Below are positions 23,520-34,068 of a DNA stretch of 64,000 nucleotides, in pieces; position 1 is the stretch's first letter; every line of letters begins with the position of its first letter. The notes below the pieces were generated by a model that saw nothing but the letters and a program-made list of their open reading frames with translations, searched no databases and was not told where the DNA came from. The translations under genes were made by a program, and so were the position numbers. The stretch is taken from contig NC_135164.1 of the NCBI RefSeq assembly GCF_050948215.1, positions 5,399,116 to 5,463,115 of the forward strand, read 5' to 3'. The DNA comes from Halictus rubicundus (Eukaryota > Arthropoda > Insecta > Hymenoptera > Halictidae).

Positions 23520-25086
23520 GTTGAGCTTGAAAACGCATGGGGTGTTATTTCGACCATTTTCTTCCCAACTAATAATTCCGGAAGCTCGATGAAATATGAT
23601 TTATCTCTTCGTTTCCGTCGATCATGGAAAAGTTGGTTCGTCCCGTTCGAAAGTCAATTATTTGTTTGCCGCTGGTCGAGGAGAGTCAATATTGGATTTC
23701 GTAATGGATTATAAGTAACATCCTGAGAATAAATGGTACCGCAATCATCTCCGTGGTTGATAGCGTGGATCGATTTTTCCCATTGAACATCCTCTGCTCG
23801 CGACGCCGGCAATTGGGGACGATATCGTCTGAAAAGCAGCACGAGAACCGGGATGCTAGAACCCGGAAGCGAAACACGTTTCTGACAACTACCTTGCGCG
23901 AGTGTCATCAAGGTGCACCGAGAGACCACAGTGCAATTAACGCGAGATATGCCTCGAACATGTGTCCCCGCGTCGAGTGGTTGTTGCATTAGAGATGCAT
24001 CGCGCTCTGCATCCTTGTCCGAGGTGTTGAACCTGCTGGGCCGCGTCGACGTTCCACTTTTCAATAGCCTACAATTAAACGGGAACCATCCGATTCGATT
24101 TTCCTACGAGAAAACTTGTAGATCCTGATAAATTATAGCTCCGCTTGATGGGGTTAGCGGGAGAAGCGCCATGTGCAGGAATATTAAATATATCTCGATC
24201 GCGTATCAAGTGCACTCGGCTCTTCGGCAGGAAAACTCTTGCTGAAGATCAGTGCTAAAAGCATTGATCAGGATTTCAAACAAACCAGACGCGTATCATT
24301 TAAATTACTAGCGGTTCTATTACCTCATTTGTTAATCGTAGTCACAGAAATTCTGAATAAATCGTCTTCTATTTATTTGCGAGGAAACTGAACAAATTTT
24401 AATCACACTGGAGGCACATTATTAAATTGTAAGTGTATCGTTCAGTGTAAATTTTTCGCAGAACGAAGGAGTTATTTGAGCGCACAAAAATTAAAAATTA
24501 AAAATAGAATTTATGCGGAATAAATTCGTCGCAGGAACAAGCAGGTAATTAGGGGTTTTAGTTAATAAATGGGTGGGACTCGAACATGTTTTTTGCCCGG
24601 CGGTTAGGCTGGCCAGTAAGACGATAGGGCTACGGTTCTGTTTGACACGAAATCACGCGCAGCTTTTTATTCGAATCTACCGGAAGTCGAAGGTGGGCGA
24701 GCAACGAAGGGGAATCCTTGCGCGTGAAACTCGTAGAGCCGCGTTTCGTAAATAGGCATCGTTGTGCGACAGGAAGTCTTGCCAGATGCTGCAACTCTCT
24801 CTCTTTCTCTCTCCCTTTCTTTTTCTCTTCCTTTCACGCGATTCTATTATAATCGCGCCTGTCCGATTAACCGACGATTCCACCGGCCAGAAAGGGTTTC
24901 CGTCGAATTTTACACGCACTACTGTATTTTGCAGCCGCAAAATCTATTGGCACGTTATATTTTCATTGTACACTCAATATTACATACGCATAAATAGCCT
25001 AACACTGTTAGTTTCCGAGACGAATTGTAAAATATCCGAGAGAACACGTACGTTAGGTTTCGCTCGCTTCAAGAATAATTTGAGCC

Positions 25087-25113
25087 GTTCACTGCACAAA
25101 TCGAGTAACTCCA
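25087..25113. repeat. Single arm of the GTTCAxTGCACAAATCG repeat
   Basis: GTTCACTGCACAAATCGAGT and the next few bases match the arm at 25923-25949 with two changes, and the preceding TGAGCC also matches. This is a partial copy of the element there. Confidence 0.6.
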
Positions 25114-25607
25114 CTTTTTGAACAATCTTAAATTTAAGCGTCAAAGCACTTGGTATAATCATAACCTTTTATATTTCTAATAACTTTCTTGAATAATAAA
25201 GATTAACACGATTACACGACAAAATTGTTTTGGCCATTGAATAATAAATAATTTATTTCAGAGGCCATTCTGATTAACTCCGTACTCTAATGTAAATCTA
25301 TTGCAATAATGCAACTCAAATGCACTAGCAAGCGCCGAATGATAACGGTACATTTTTTAGTGCCGTATTATCAGAATTAAAGCAAAATAAATTAGTCAGT
25401 GACAATCTAATTGCCGCAGGATCAAGTACTTGTGAAGTCAAATTAATTATTATTAAGAATAAAGTTTAATTGGGTATGTTTTAACTTCTACTGTATACTT
25501 TTCAACATCACTCCCAGATCGTATTTGGGATTGAATTATTATAAACAATTATTTCAATTTGTCAGTGGTCTTAAAGAAATAAATATTATACCGGTATAAT
25601 CAAGAGG

Positions 25608-25862
25608 AGCGAGACTAATAACAATGTGGATGTGGAAAACAGTGAATCATCTGATGGTTCTTCGATACGATTTATCAACAGAAAGTCTGGCTCAAGAAAA
25701 CGTTTATGGTTTTCTTCGGATTCTTCCGATTGAAATAGTAAAAATATTGCAACAAACACATTGATTGGGCGGAAAAGAAGTTGTAATCCTGATAATTGGG
25801 CCCGAAATTTACAAAAGCATAAAAAAACAAAAGGTTTGGCATACAGGAATAGAGGAGTTTAG
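25608..25862 (+). pseudogene. Transposon-like ORF remnant, unassigned family
   Basis: One frame reads acidic/Ser-rich sequence (NNVDVENSESSDGSS...), then basic sequence ending RKRSCNPDNWARNLQKHKKT, broken by one TGA at 25731-25733 and ended by TAG at 25860-25862. The NWxRNxxKxKK pattern resembles a conserved N-terminal block of uncharacterised insect transposon-derived proteins; I cannot name the family. An inverted-repeat element and family D copy 3 follow immediately, so this looks like a decayed mobile-element cluster. Confidence 0.4.
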
Positions 25863-25922
25863 GTTAGTTTAGTTAATTTAGTTCAGGACTTTTATCGGCT
25901 AGGCATTTGGGATATATGAGCC

Positions 25923-26124
25923 GTTCATTGCACAAATCGATTAACTCCACCAGTCACATAAAAATTGTAACATCACGTTAGATAAAAGCTACATCTGTCT
26001 TTATGCACTCTACAATATTTATTTGAATTTATATTATAAAGGGAATTTTACAAAACAATGTACATTATTTCATTGCATTTCTCAACTTTTTGTTTTATGG
26101 AGTTAATCGATTTGTGCAATGAAC
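25923..26124. mobile_element. Short inverted-repeat element, 27-bp perfect arms
   Basis: Arms 25923-25949 and 26098-26124 are perfect complements, starting GTTCATTGCACAAATCGATT. A family-F-like fragment (GACTTTTATCGGCTAGGCAT) directly precedes it at 25888. Its right end coincides with the left end of family D copy 3, so the boundary of one or both is ambiguous. Confidence 0.65.
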
Positions 26125-26358
26125 ACTTTGACTGCCAAATTAGGAACCTGAAAAATTCCATGAAATCGAAGTAAGTTATTTAATGAAATAAAAATTGAAA
26201 ATAATTGAATGCATGAAATTCAGTAGTCCTCGAACTTTCTTGCATTTTACAGATCCTAATCAAACTTGGTACAATGGATATATTAACTTCAAAATTCGTT
26301 CTGAAACCTGGACAAATAATTCCGTCACCCACATTTAGCTGACATGGCAGTCAACGTG
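26124..26358. mobile_element. TTAA-type MITE, family D, copy 3 (235 bp, inverse)
   Basis: Read inversely it begins CACGTTGACTGCCATGTC after TTAA (26359-26362) and shares GGGTGACGGAATTATTTGTC with copy 1. The left target reads TGAA (26120-26123), a decayed TTAA. Its length is identical to copy 1. Confidence 0.7.
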
Positions 26359-28070
26359 TTAATCACGATTCATCGTGAACAACAAATTATTATTGTCTAC
26401 TGTTCGTTGCTGCTTAGAATTTATTGGGCATCAGATCGCCGAAAAACGAGGGGATCGTCGATAACGAGTGGCACGAAAGACGAAAAGACGATCGTTGGTT
26501 GATTTTATCGTTTACAAAACGGCAGCCAGCTTTGTCGGAACGGTACAAATTGCGCCACGGACGCATTCCGATGAAGTTCGATAACGATTGGTAACGCGCA
26601 GGTAACAGGGCTCGTAATCTACTGGAAGGATCGCGCAAACGATACCCCTAAAAAGGACACGCAACGGTGATGCAAGCCGGGACCGCACGCATGTCGCATA
26701 AATTCTGATGGAAATTATCGGCAATTGAGGTATTCGTCACTCCGTATCAGATAGCTTGTCGAGCCTGTGCTGATTATCTTTACGCGGCTAAAATATTTGA
26801 CAATATATGCAAATGAAACGTCACCATTCGAAAACACAGCTATATAAACGGTATAATATTACCTTTCCCGTAAAATATTCGACCGAAACGCTGAATGTAC
26901 CTGCTGAGAAAATTATTCATTGCAAACGGAAAATGATATCTCATGTATACCAGACAAATATTTATATACAAATTTTATTAAGGAGTTAACGATGTTTATG
27001 TACAAATTTTAGTAGAATCATAAACGCTCTTGTTACTTTACTAAATACAAAGTACACTATCTAGTATTGTATAGAAACTATCATAGAATTTAATGTGATG
27101 TTTGTTGGAAATAAATTCCACGTTTAATTTCAATGTCAGGAGTCAAAGAAAATATGCACGTTTAAAGTAATTGGTAAAATGAATGAAAACATTTGCATTT
27201 TACAGATCGAAAGCAATTTATCTCCGAATGAAAGTATAGCTACATTAAATTCTTACTATTTTATGTGCTATATTTGTACTCGATGCGAAATCATAGACAA
27301 ATGAAATTTGTTTAAGAAACACATCGAATGATTTCAGTAGACATAGACACTAATATATATATTATTTAAATTGAACATATTTTGAATGCAGCTGTCGTTA
27401 TGTTTCGCATTTCCAGCGTTCAGGCACCACTCAATTCGAGAAATTTGAATCGAAATTCCACGTAACGTACAATTAATTCTCGAAACAGAATTTGAAAATA
27501 AAAATTACGCGACACTGTAGTCCCGGGTGTTCGCAATCTCCACTAAAAAATCGATTACCCTCGTAATAGTCGTGAAGATCGTAAGGAAACCGATCCGTTT
27601 AATTTCGAAAGCAGCAGAAAGGTTTTTAATTGTTGCTCGAAATGTTGAGTAATCGAAATAGAAGCCCACGGTAGTCTGGTTCTTTATGTGAAAGGCGAGT
27701 TACACAGTTGAGCACATTGGTCGATTGATGGTGCCGTAGCATCCGCGCCGTCTGTGTTCCGTTTGTTCGCAATCAAGATGTCAGAGGAAGTGCTTGTACC
27801 GAGTGCAGTTACTTCGGTGATTTATAATTTGTTAAGCGAGTTGAAGGAAAAAGAAACCCCCCGAACGAACGATACTGTTGCGCGATAGACGCGTAAACGC
27901 TGCGGTCGATGGCTCTCGTTATATTACATTGAATCAAATCATTTTGCACTCGTTTCTCTGGGCAAACCGTTTTTTCCGTGCGCGTAAACTTGTTTAATAA
28001 TTTTACGTGCGTCGAGCAATCCCTCGCTGTGGTACAAACAGGAAGGAAAATCACCTGTGAACCCCCTTAA

Positions 28071-28261
28071 CACTATGTTTACGGGACGCGTCAAAATGAC
28101 ACGTTCTAATATCTTTAATTTACGATTATCGAATTATTCAACAAATTTATTTCTTTGGGTATGTTATTTTTAAAATGGCTAAAAATTTAGATAGACACAT
28201 TCTCGATATTTTTTATAAATCAATGTAAAATAGTCACTTTTAGTGCTCCGTAAACCTAGTG
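28071..28261. mobile_element. TTAA-flanked MITE, family B, copy 2 (191 bp)
   Basis: Exact TTAA at 28067-28070 and 28262-28265. The ends CACTATGTTTACGG and CCGTAAACCTAGTG form the inverted repeat. This is the best uninterrupted family B copy in the window. Confidence 0.88.
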
Positions 28262-29005
28262 TTAATAAGCTATTAAAGACGTCTCGGATATGTCGTAATA
28301 ATATTTGACACAGTGATGTCTAATATTTTTTAATATTAACAGCAAGCATCTCGGCAACACTCAGTCTGTTCTGAGTTTACACAAAATTCAGCTTACATAG
28401 ATGGTCAAGTAAATAACGGCGTCTTTGGTCGCATGGAATTTTATTTGGTCCTTTCTGACAAACCTTACCGCCATTGCTCCATTGCTTCAACGAAACCGTT
28501 ACAGTTGATCAGATCTTATGCACAAACTTTGAGCTTGAAAGACGCAGACAGCCTAACAATTCAAGATCATAAAAGAGACTAGATCCACCCTGTATGCAAA
28601 CATTTCGTGAATTTTGGAGTAGTACACATGAGGGAAATTGTGGGAGGGTTAAATCAGAGAAGATTGATCTTCCCGAATCTGAAGAAGTTATCATCGAGGA
28701 TGGGTGTTGGAATTTATTTCATAAATGTAGAACAAAATGAATTTATTATTTCTTTAGAAGGTAGGATCGATTGAACCGGCTTTTGACCTGTATATGCATA
28801 CATTGTATTTACAGTTAATATACATTGTACGTTGTCCCCGACAAGGGACCCTCGATCTTCAGTTGTTCATATTGGACTGTTGCTCCTCTGTTTCGATCTC
28901 TTGTGTTTCATCCGTAACGTTTCTTTCGCTGGATGAAGACGTGTCTCACTCATAAATTCTATTTCATATTTTGTAATAGAGCGTGGTCTTCTTATATACC
29001 TGTTA

Positions 29006-29636
29006 CCGTGAATGACCGAAATTGGAGAATGTCGACTTTCACCGGTGAATGTCAACAGATACCAAATACGTCGGTGAAAGATCGAATATTTTATTACATT
29101 GTTGTATATTCGGACCCTGTCCGGTGTATGTCGACAATCACAGATATGCTCTGGTGGAGGTCCAAAACAGAAGAGTCAAAAAACAAGCGACTGGCTCTCT
29201 CCCGCCAAATCCTTTGTTCTGCTCGGAGTCAATCAGCTTTGTCAGTCTTATGCAAGCTTTGATAACGCGAGCAACGTTTTCGTAATTTTTTTTTCCGATA
29301 CCCTAATTTATACTAAATGGATACTGCAGTAAATCGTGATCCCCAAGTGATTCCCTAATCCTAACCCTAACCCTAACCCTAAACCTTCTTTATGAGGAAA
29401 TGTAACGTAACGCGTATAACCCGAAATTAATCACGACTTGGCGTGACGTTTTATAGCGACTGAATTACGGAGAAGAAAATATAAATCTCCAACATGTTCA
29501 ACATTCACCATTAGTGCATGGTCAATGTCGACATTTACCGGTGTAAGTCAGAAATAAGGGTATTTAGCAAATATTTCGGACATACACCAAGCGACTATGT
29601 GAATGTTGACATTCTCCAGATTTCGGTGTTTCACTG
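29006..29636. mobile_element. TA-flanked inverted-repeat element, family H (631 bp)
   Basis: TA at 29004-29005 and 29637-29638. The left end reads CCGTGAATGACCGAAATTGG and the right end, read inversely, CAGTGAAACACCGAAATCTG, both continuing into AGAATGTC. The CAGT start and TA target suggest Tc1/mariner. An internal inverted block (CACCGGTGAATGTCAACA and its relative near 29524) and a CCCTAA array lie within. The short ORFs inside are not domain-bearing. Confidence 0.75.
29353..29386. repeat. Short CCCTAA telomere-type array
   Basis: Roughly five consecutive CCCTAA-like units, one imperfect (CCTAA), read as TTAGGG on the other strand. Most insects use TTAGG, so this six-base form is unusual for an insect. 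It lies wholly inside the TA-flanked element 29006-29636. Confidence 0.85.
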
Positions 29637-30677
29637 TAACATACCCATATTCCAATAATGAGCTTTGCCATCTGAAGGAGAGGAAAATGGCGTAAATCGG
29701 GCATCATCGGGAGAGCAGATTTGAGAGCGAGGAGCGTCGGGTTCGGAATGTAACACCTTCTCGCGTGACTGCGAGGAAGGCACCGCGAAGATGGCACGCA
29801 TCGGCCCGAATAAAAATGTCCGTTCGGACGTTCGATTGCTCTCGGCGCGTCCGGTCGTTCAACCACTTTCGTTTCTATTCTTTTTCCTCGCCCCCTCGTG
29901 GCCGCCCACTCGTCCGAAATTGCGGCGCGGCGCCTACTCGCTCCGGTTTCATCGCCCTTTTTCTCCTCTCCGTGCTCCCTTAAGGCGCCACTCGGGGGAA
30001 ACCGGAAACGCCGCGGCCGAAAGATAACTGCTCCTAATTTTACGGCACGCGCAGAAACCGTAGGAGCATGATCCTTCGTCTCGGGACGTCCCCTCTACCC
30101 GGCCGGCCGTCTCGAACGCCAACACGTTTCCCGATGCGTCCGACATAAATTTGAGAAATTGACAATTTCCATGGACCCTCGCGGAACGGTTGGCTGAATT
30201 TATCGTCCACGGAGCGAAGACAAAGAACTCGGGCGAGATAGGAGCGGCCCGAGCGCGTACCTTTCATTTCAAACGCAATCCAGACGCAAGAATGCGATGC
30301 ACTCTTCCTTATTCCCCGCCCTTCTGCTCGCGTACCCGAGGAATTCCTTCCGAGGGGGCCCGCAATTGCTTCCCCCGCGACGTTTTGTATTCCCGCGTCA
30401 ATCAACAAAATAATTGCCGTACTCGCCGCGCGATATTGTAACTCAACGTGTACGAGTGGTAGGGATGGGAGCGAGTTCGACGTGTACGCCGATTGTAATT
30501 CTCGCAAACCGGGTGTGCTCCTCACGGTTTTATAGCAATCGTTAGCTGAATTCGTTACAATTATTTACGCGGAGGAAAGTTTCCTAATATGAGGAGATCT
30601 TTTTTTAAAATGGGCCATAGATTCTACATAAATAGAAGAAAATTTTGAAATTCTGTATTTACTAAAATATTCCTTAA

Positions 30678-31354
30678 GGGGGGAGGGTCAAGTAAACAAG
30701 CGTTTCTTCTCGAATTTGTTTTGAAGAGAGCATAATATTTCTTTATTTAGAAAAAATTGTATGTTATTGTGTAGCATCTAGACAATCTATATCAATTTTG
30801 AGATTATAAAAATATTCATAAATAACTGAGCAGCAGCTGCTTGCATTTTGGCGCCTCGAAAATGCGCTGTGCAACACACAGGTCGCTCTAATTGTCCGAA
30901 ATCACAAATCCAAAAGTTTTTCGTTAATATATAATAATACGCTTTGCATGAACCTAAATAAAAAAAAAAAAAAAAAAAAATTACAAATTCTACGCCACTT
31001 TGAAAAGAAGTCACAATTTTTTTTTATAAAGAAATGGTTATAAACATTGTTAATTTCAATTTTTAAAAAAACTTTTAGGTTCACGCAAAGCGTATTATTA
31101 TATATTAACGAAAAACTTTTGGATTTGTGATTTCAGATAATTAGAGCGACCTGTGTGTTGCACGGCGCATTTTCGAGGAGCCAAAATGCAAGCAGCTGCT
31201 GCTCAGTTATTTACGAATATTTTTATAATCTCAAAATTGATATAGATTGTCTAGATGCTACACAATAACATACAATTTTTTCTAAATAAAGAAATATTAT
31301 GCTCTCTTCAAAACAAATTCGAGAAGAAACGCTTGTTTGCTTGACCCTCCCCCC
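30678..31354. mobile_element. TTAA-flanked foldback element with 281-bp arms (family E)
   Basis: Exact TTAA at 30674-30677 and 31355-31358. The arms 30678-30958 and 31074-31354 are both 281 bases and almost identical when one is inverted. They start GGGGGGAGGGTCAAG and surround a 115-base spacer that begins with a poly-A run. A transcript would fold into a very long hairpin. No coding capacity was recognised. Confidence 0.95.
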
Positions 31355-32291
31355 TTAAATTAAGTGAATATTCCAAAGTCCAACAGGAAGACCAACATAG
31401 ATATCTCAAAGAATTAGATTCAAAAATGTGTAATAAAAATTCGAGTAACGAGTGGGTAAGGATTTAAATGGACCTAGCCATGGCTGGAATGATGTCATCA
31501 TTGGGTGAACTGCAAAGTTGCACGGTGGCTTTCGGGATTTTTCGGTAGGGTGCAGTCTATCGTTCCAGGCCGTCTGCGAATCGCTCGCTCCCATCCGTAG
31601 CAGATGGTGCAGCGAGTGACCATCGCAATTTCGTTGACGCTTGTTTCTTCGGCGGCGCAATTAAATAGCTGCGCACTTATTAACGCCAGCGCGGGTAGTT
31701 GTTCGTTCCGTTGGCCACTCGCGAGCCGAGCGGATGAAACGCGGTCGGTTTTTACTTGGATCCTGGCCGAGCCGGGACGACCAAGGCCTGCGTTAAACCG
31801 ATAGCTGAACTTCAGGCTAAGGCCAAGGCTGTTTAAGGCAGGCCGACGCGCGTTCCTCTCTTCCACATGCCAACTACGGTCAGAGAGCTGACGATACGCG
31901 GTTCTTGCGCCAGCGGATCGTCCACCGGGCCGCAAAAAGTGGACGATCCTCCTTTTGCCGGTCCTCGGAACGATTGCCAATTATTAATTAACGCGGCCTC
32001 GTGGGAGCTGTTCGTGATCGCCGCTACGCGAGTCCACGCTTAACCGTAGTCGCTCAATTTCGGTGCGTTTAACTCTAATTGTTAGGTTCCAGGGTGCTGC
32101 GGTGTCACGGTGTTGCACTGTCGAGACGATTGAACTTGGGTCGTCGGAGAATGTTGATTATATTATGGTAAAAGCGTTCTAGGTTTATTGTTTTTTATCT
32201 TCTGTAGTTGCAGCGTTGATTTACTCGCATTGAGGTAGATAACTAATCTCATGACTACGTATGTGACAGTGGAAGAGCTTACTGCTAATTA

Positions 32292-32469
32292 CAGTGATTT
32301 CTCTATATATGTCGCCAAAGCCTGGATGATAAACGTCGCGGAATCATCCCCACTACCGCGGGGTATACCCCGTGAGGAGTCGCAAACATAACACGGCTTG
32401 GGTATGTCTCCTGAACGATACACGACGCTGACATGACCCGTGTTGTTGACATATATCGAGAATTCACTG
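32292..32469. mobile_element. TA-flanked inverted-repeat element, family F, 178 bp
   Basis: TA precedes CAGTGATTTCTCTATATATG, and the right end, read inversely, is CAGTGAATTCTCGATATATG, followed by TA at 32470-32471. The inside carries CTACCGCGGGGTATACCCC. Related copies are at 17302, 33999 (partial, inverse), 40980 (partial) and 48500. Confidence 0.85.
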
Positions 32470-33119
32470 TATAAGTCTCATTTGACTTTGCTGGATTTTT
32501 CAATTTGTTGGATCAAACATGTTGTCAAACACACTGACAACACAGTGTAATTAACTGTTCAAACGACGTCACTGTTTTGGTAGTCGCGTGGACTTAAAGT
32601 GCTACGCATGCTTTGAAACGTTTCGTACAACGCGCGTATTATGTTTGCAGCACTTTTCCATGGAAAGTGTTCGAATACTTCAGAGTGTGTACGCGACTCG
32701 CACGTCAGTGGACGCGTGGAATTGTTATCACGTGTGTGCAGTGTTCCATTGCATCTGCAATTACGCTCGACTTCCTCGTACCGGTCTTAACGAATAGAAA
32801 TTTGCGTTGTCAGCACGTGTAAATAAGATCGCAGCCGATAGCGTTGACGATAAAATCGGTGTACATCGGACAGCTTTGCTCGAGTTGCTCTTACCGCGAG
32901 CGAGTCGAGATCGACATGTGTCGAATGTGGGCAGCGAGCATTGTGAACGCTTGTAACTCGCACACAATTAGCTCGCGCGGTGATGAATACGCGAATATCA
33001 ATCACGGTGCACCGTGATGCAATCTTCCCTTGATTTGAACAATCCCGAAAAAATTGTAACCATTTTCTAATATTTTCCCTTTCTCCTAGACGCGTTCCTA
33101 GAGTTCGTACCCCGATATT

Positions 33120-33480
33120 CAGGGTATCTCAAAGATGTTATACTTCCAAGGTTTGATTCCTGAGATCATTTGAAGTAACTTTCCTCTTTGCGAAAATGTT
33201 CTCCGCGGCTTTGTTGAGGAGTTATTAACGAAAAACGAGGACCAATCAGGGCGCGGCAATAACGGACGAATTTCAGCATGGCGCCGGGTCCCGCTGAGCG
33301 TGACGTTGGCATTGGTCGAACCGGAATTCGTTCACCTTTGCCGCGCTATGATTGGTCCGTGTTTTTCGCTAATAACTCCTTAACGAAGCTGCGGGGCAAA
33401 TTTTCGCAAAGGAAAAAGTTGCTTCGAATGACCTCGGGAATGACCGTTTTCAAGAGGTACAACATTTTTGGGACACCCTG
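33120..33480. mobile_element. Foldback element with CAGGGTGTC ends (361 bp)
   Basis: The left end reads CAGGGTATCTCAAAGATG and the right end, read inversely, CAGGGTGTCCCAAAAATG. The inverted arms are about 165 bases each and diverged, with matched blocks such as GAAAAACGAGGACCAATCA and its partner near 33350. TA follows on the right; the left flank is TT. A second, disrupted copy is at 43110-43669. Confidence 0.8.
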
Positions 33481-33501
33481 TATTTATTCTACACGTATGT
33501 T

Positions 33502-33620
33502 TAGGGAAGTGGCACGGATGACTACCCTGAAGATGTCTCATCCAGGGTGAGTAACGCGGGTGCGTAAGTCCTGGTGTCTCATTGTGGACGATGAGACAAC
33601 CCTTGATGGTTGGTCATCCG
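33502..33620. repeat. Dispersed repeat, copy 1
   Basis: The blocks GGATGACTACCCTGAAGATG, TGGTGTCTCATTGT and GGTTGGTCATCC recur, inverted and in the same order, at 59780-59890. Both copies lie beside a CAGGGTGTC end, so this is probably the inside of a larger element using such ends. Confidence 0.75.
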
Positions 33621-33998
33621 ACAAAATAGATGACTGTAATTTAATATACATTGTTTATTATTGAAATAGCGTCGGCGCCATCGGAGCATCAATGTGATCT
33701 AGAACCGGTTACATTTACAGTCGCATATTTTACACACATTTTCCTCCTTACTGACGCTGATAACGTACAAATGAGTTTTGACTGTGGTATCTGAAAAATA
33801 TTGCCACCATGTGTCACCTACATACGACAAGCCTAAGCTCGTTCCAAACCACGAGAGGTCTAAAAAAAGAAGGACGAAAGCGTTCGAAAACTTCGAAGGA
33901 AACGGTTCGAAAATACGATAAGCTGCTTTCACGGTGAATCATGTTTCCGAGATAAGCATTCTGGCAAAACGTACAATATATTACACTATTTTGTATAG

Positions 33999-34068
33999 CA
34001 TGAAACATGGGGATGATTCCGCGACGTTTATCATCCAGGCCTTGGCGACATATATAGAGAAATCATTG
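33999..34068. mobile_element. Family F partial copy (inverse)
   Basis: The inverse of 32292-32356 is recognisable: GATGATTCCGCGACGTTTAT, then GGCGACATATATAGAGAAAT, with TA following at 34069-34070. The left end was not identified with confidence. Confidence 0.7.

Noticed and set aside
24570..24620. Minus-strand GTTCGAGTCCC resembling a tRNA T-arm
   Set aside because: The flanking bases do not form a T-stem, and no acceptor or anticodon arm could be placed.
30040..30525. 161-codon minus-strand ORF and neighbours in the GC-rich block
   Set aside because: Several frames are open at once with Arg/Ser/Gly-rich translations. No homology was recognised.
31498..31980. 160-codon minus-strand ORF
   Set aside because: CpG-rich region, mixed-frame openness, no domain or neighbouring exon.
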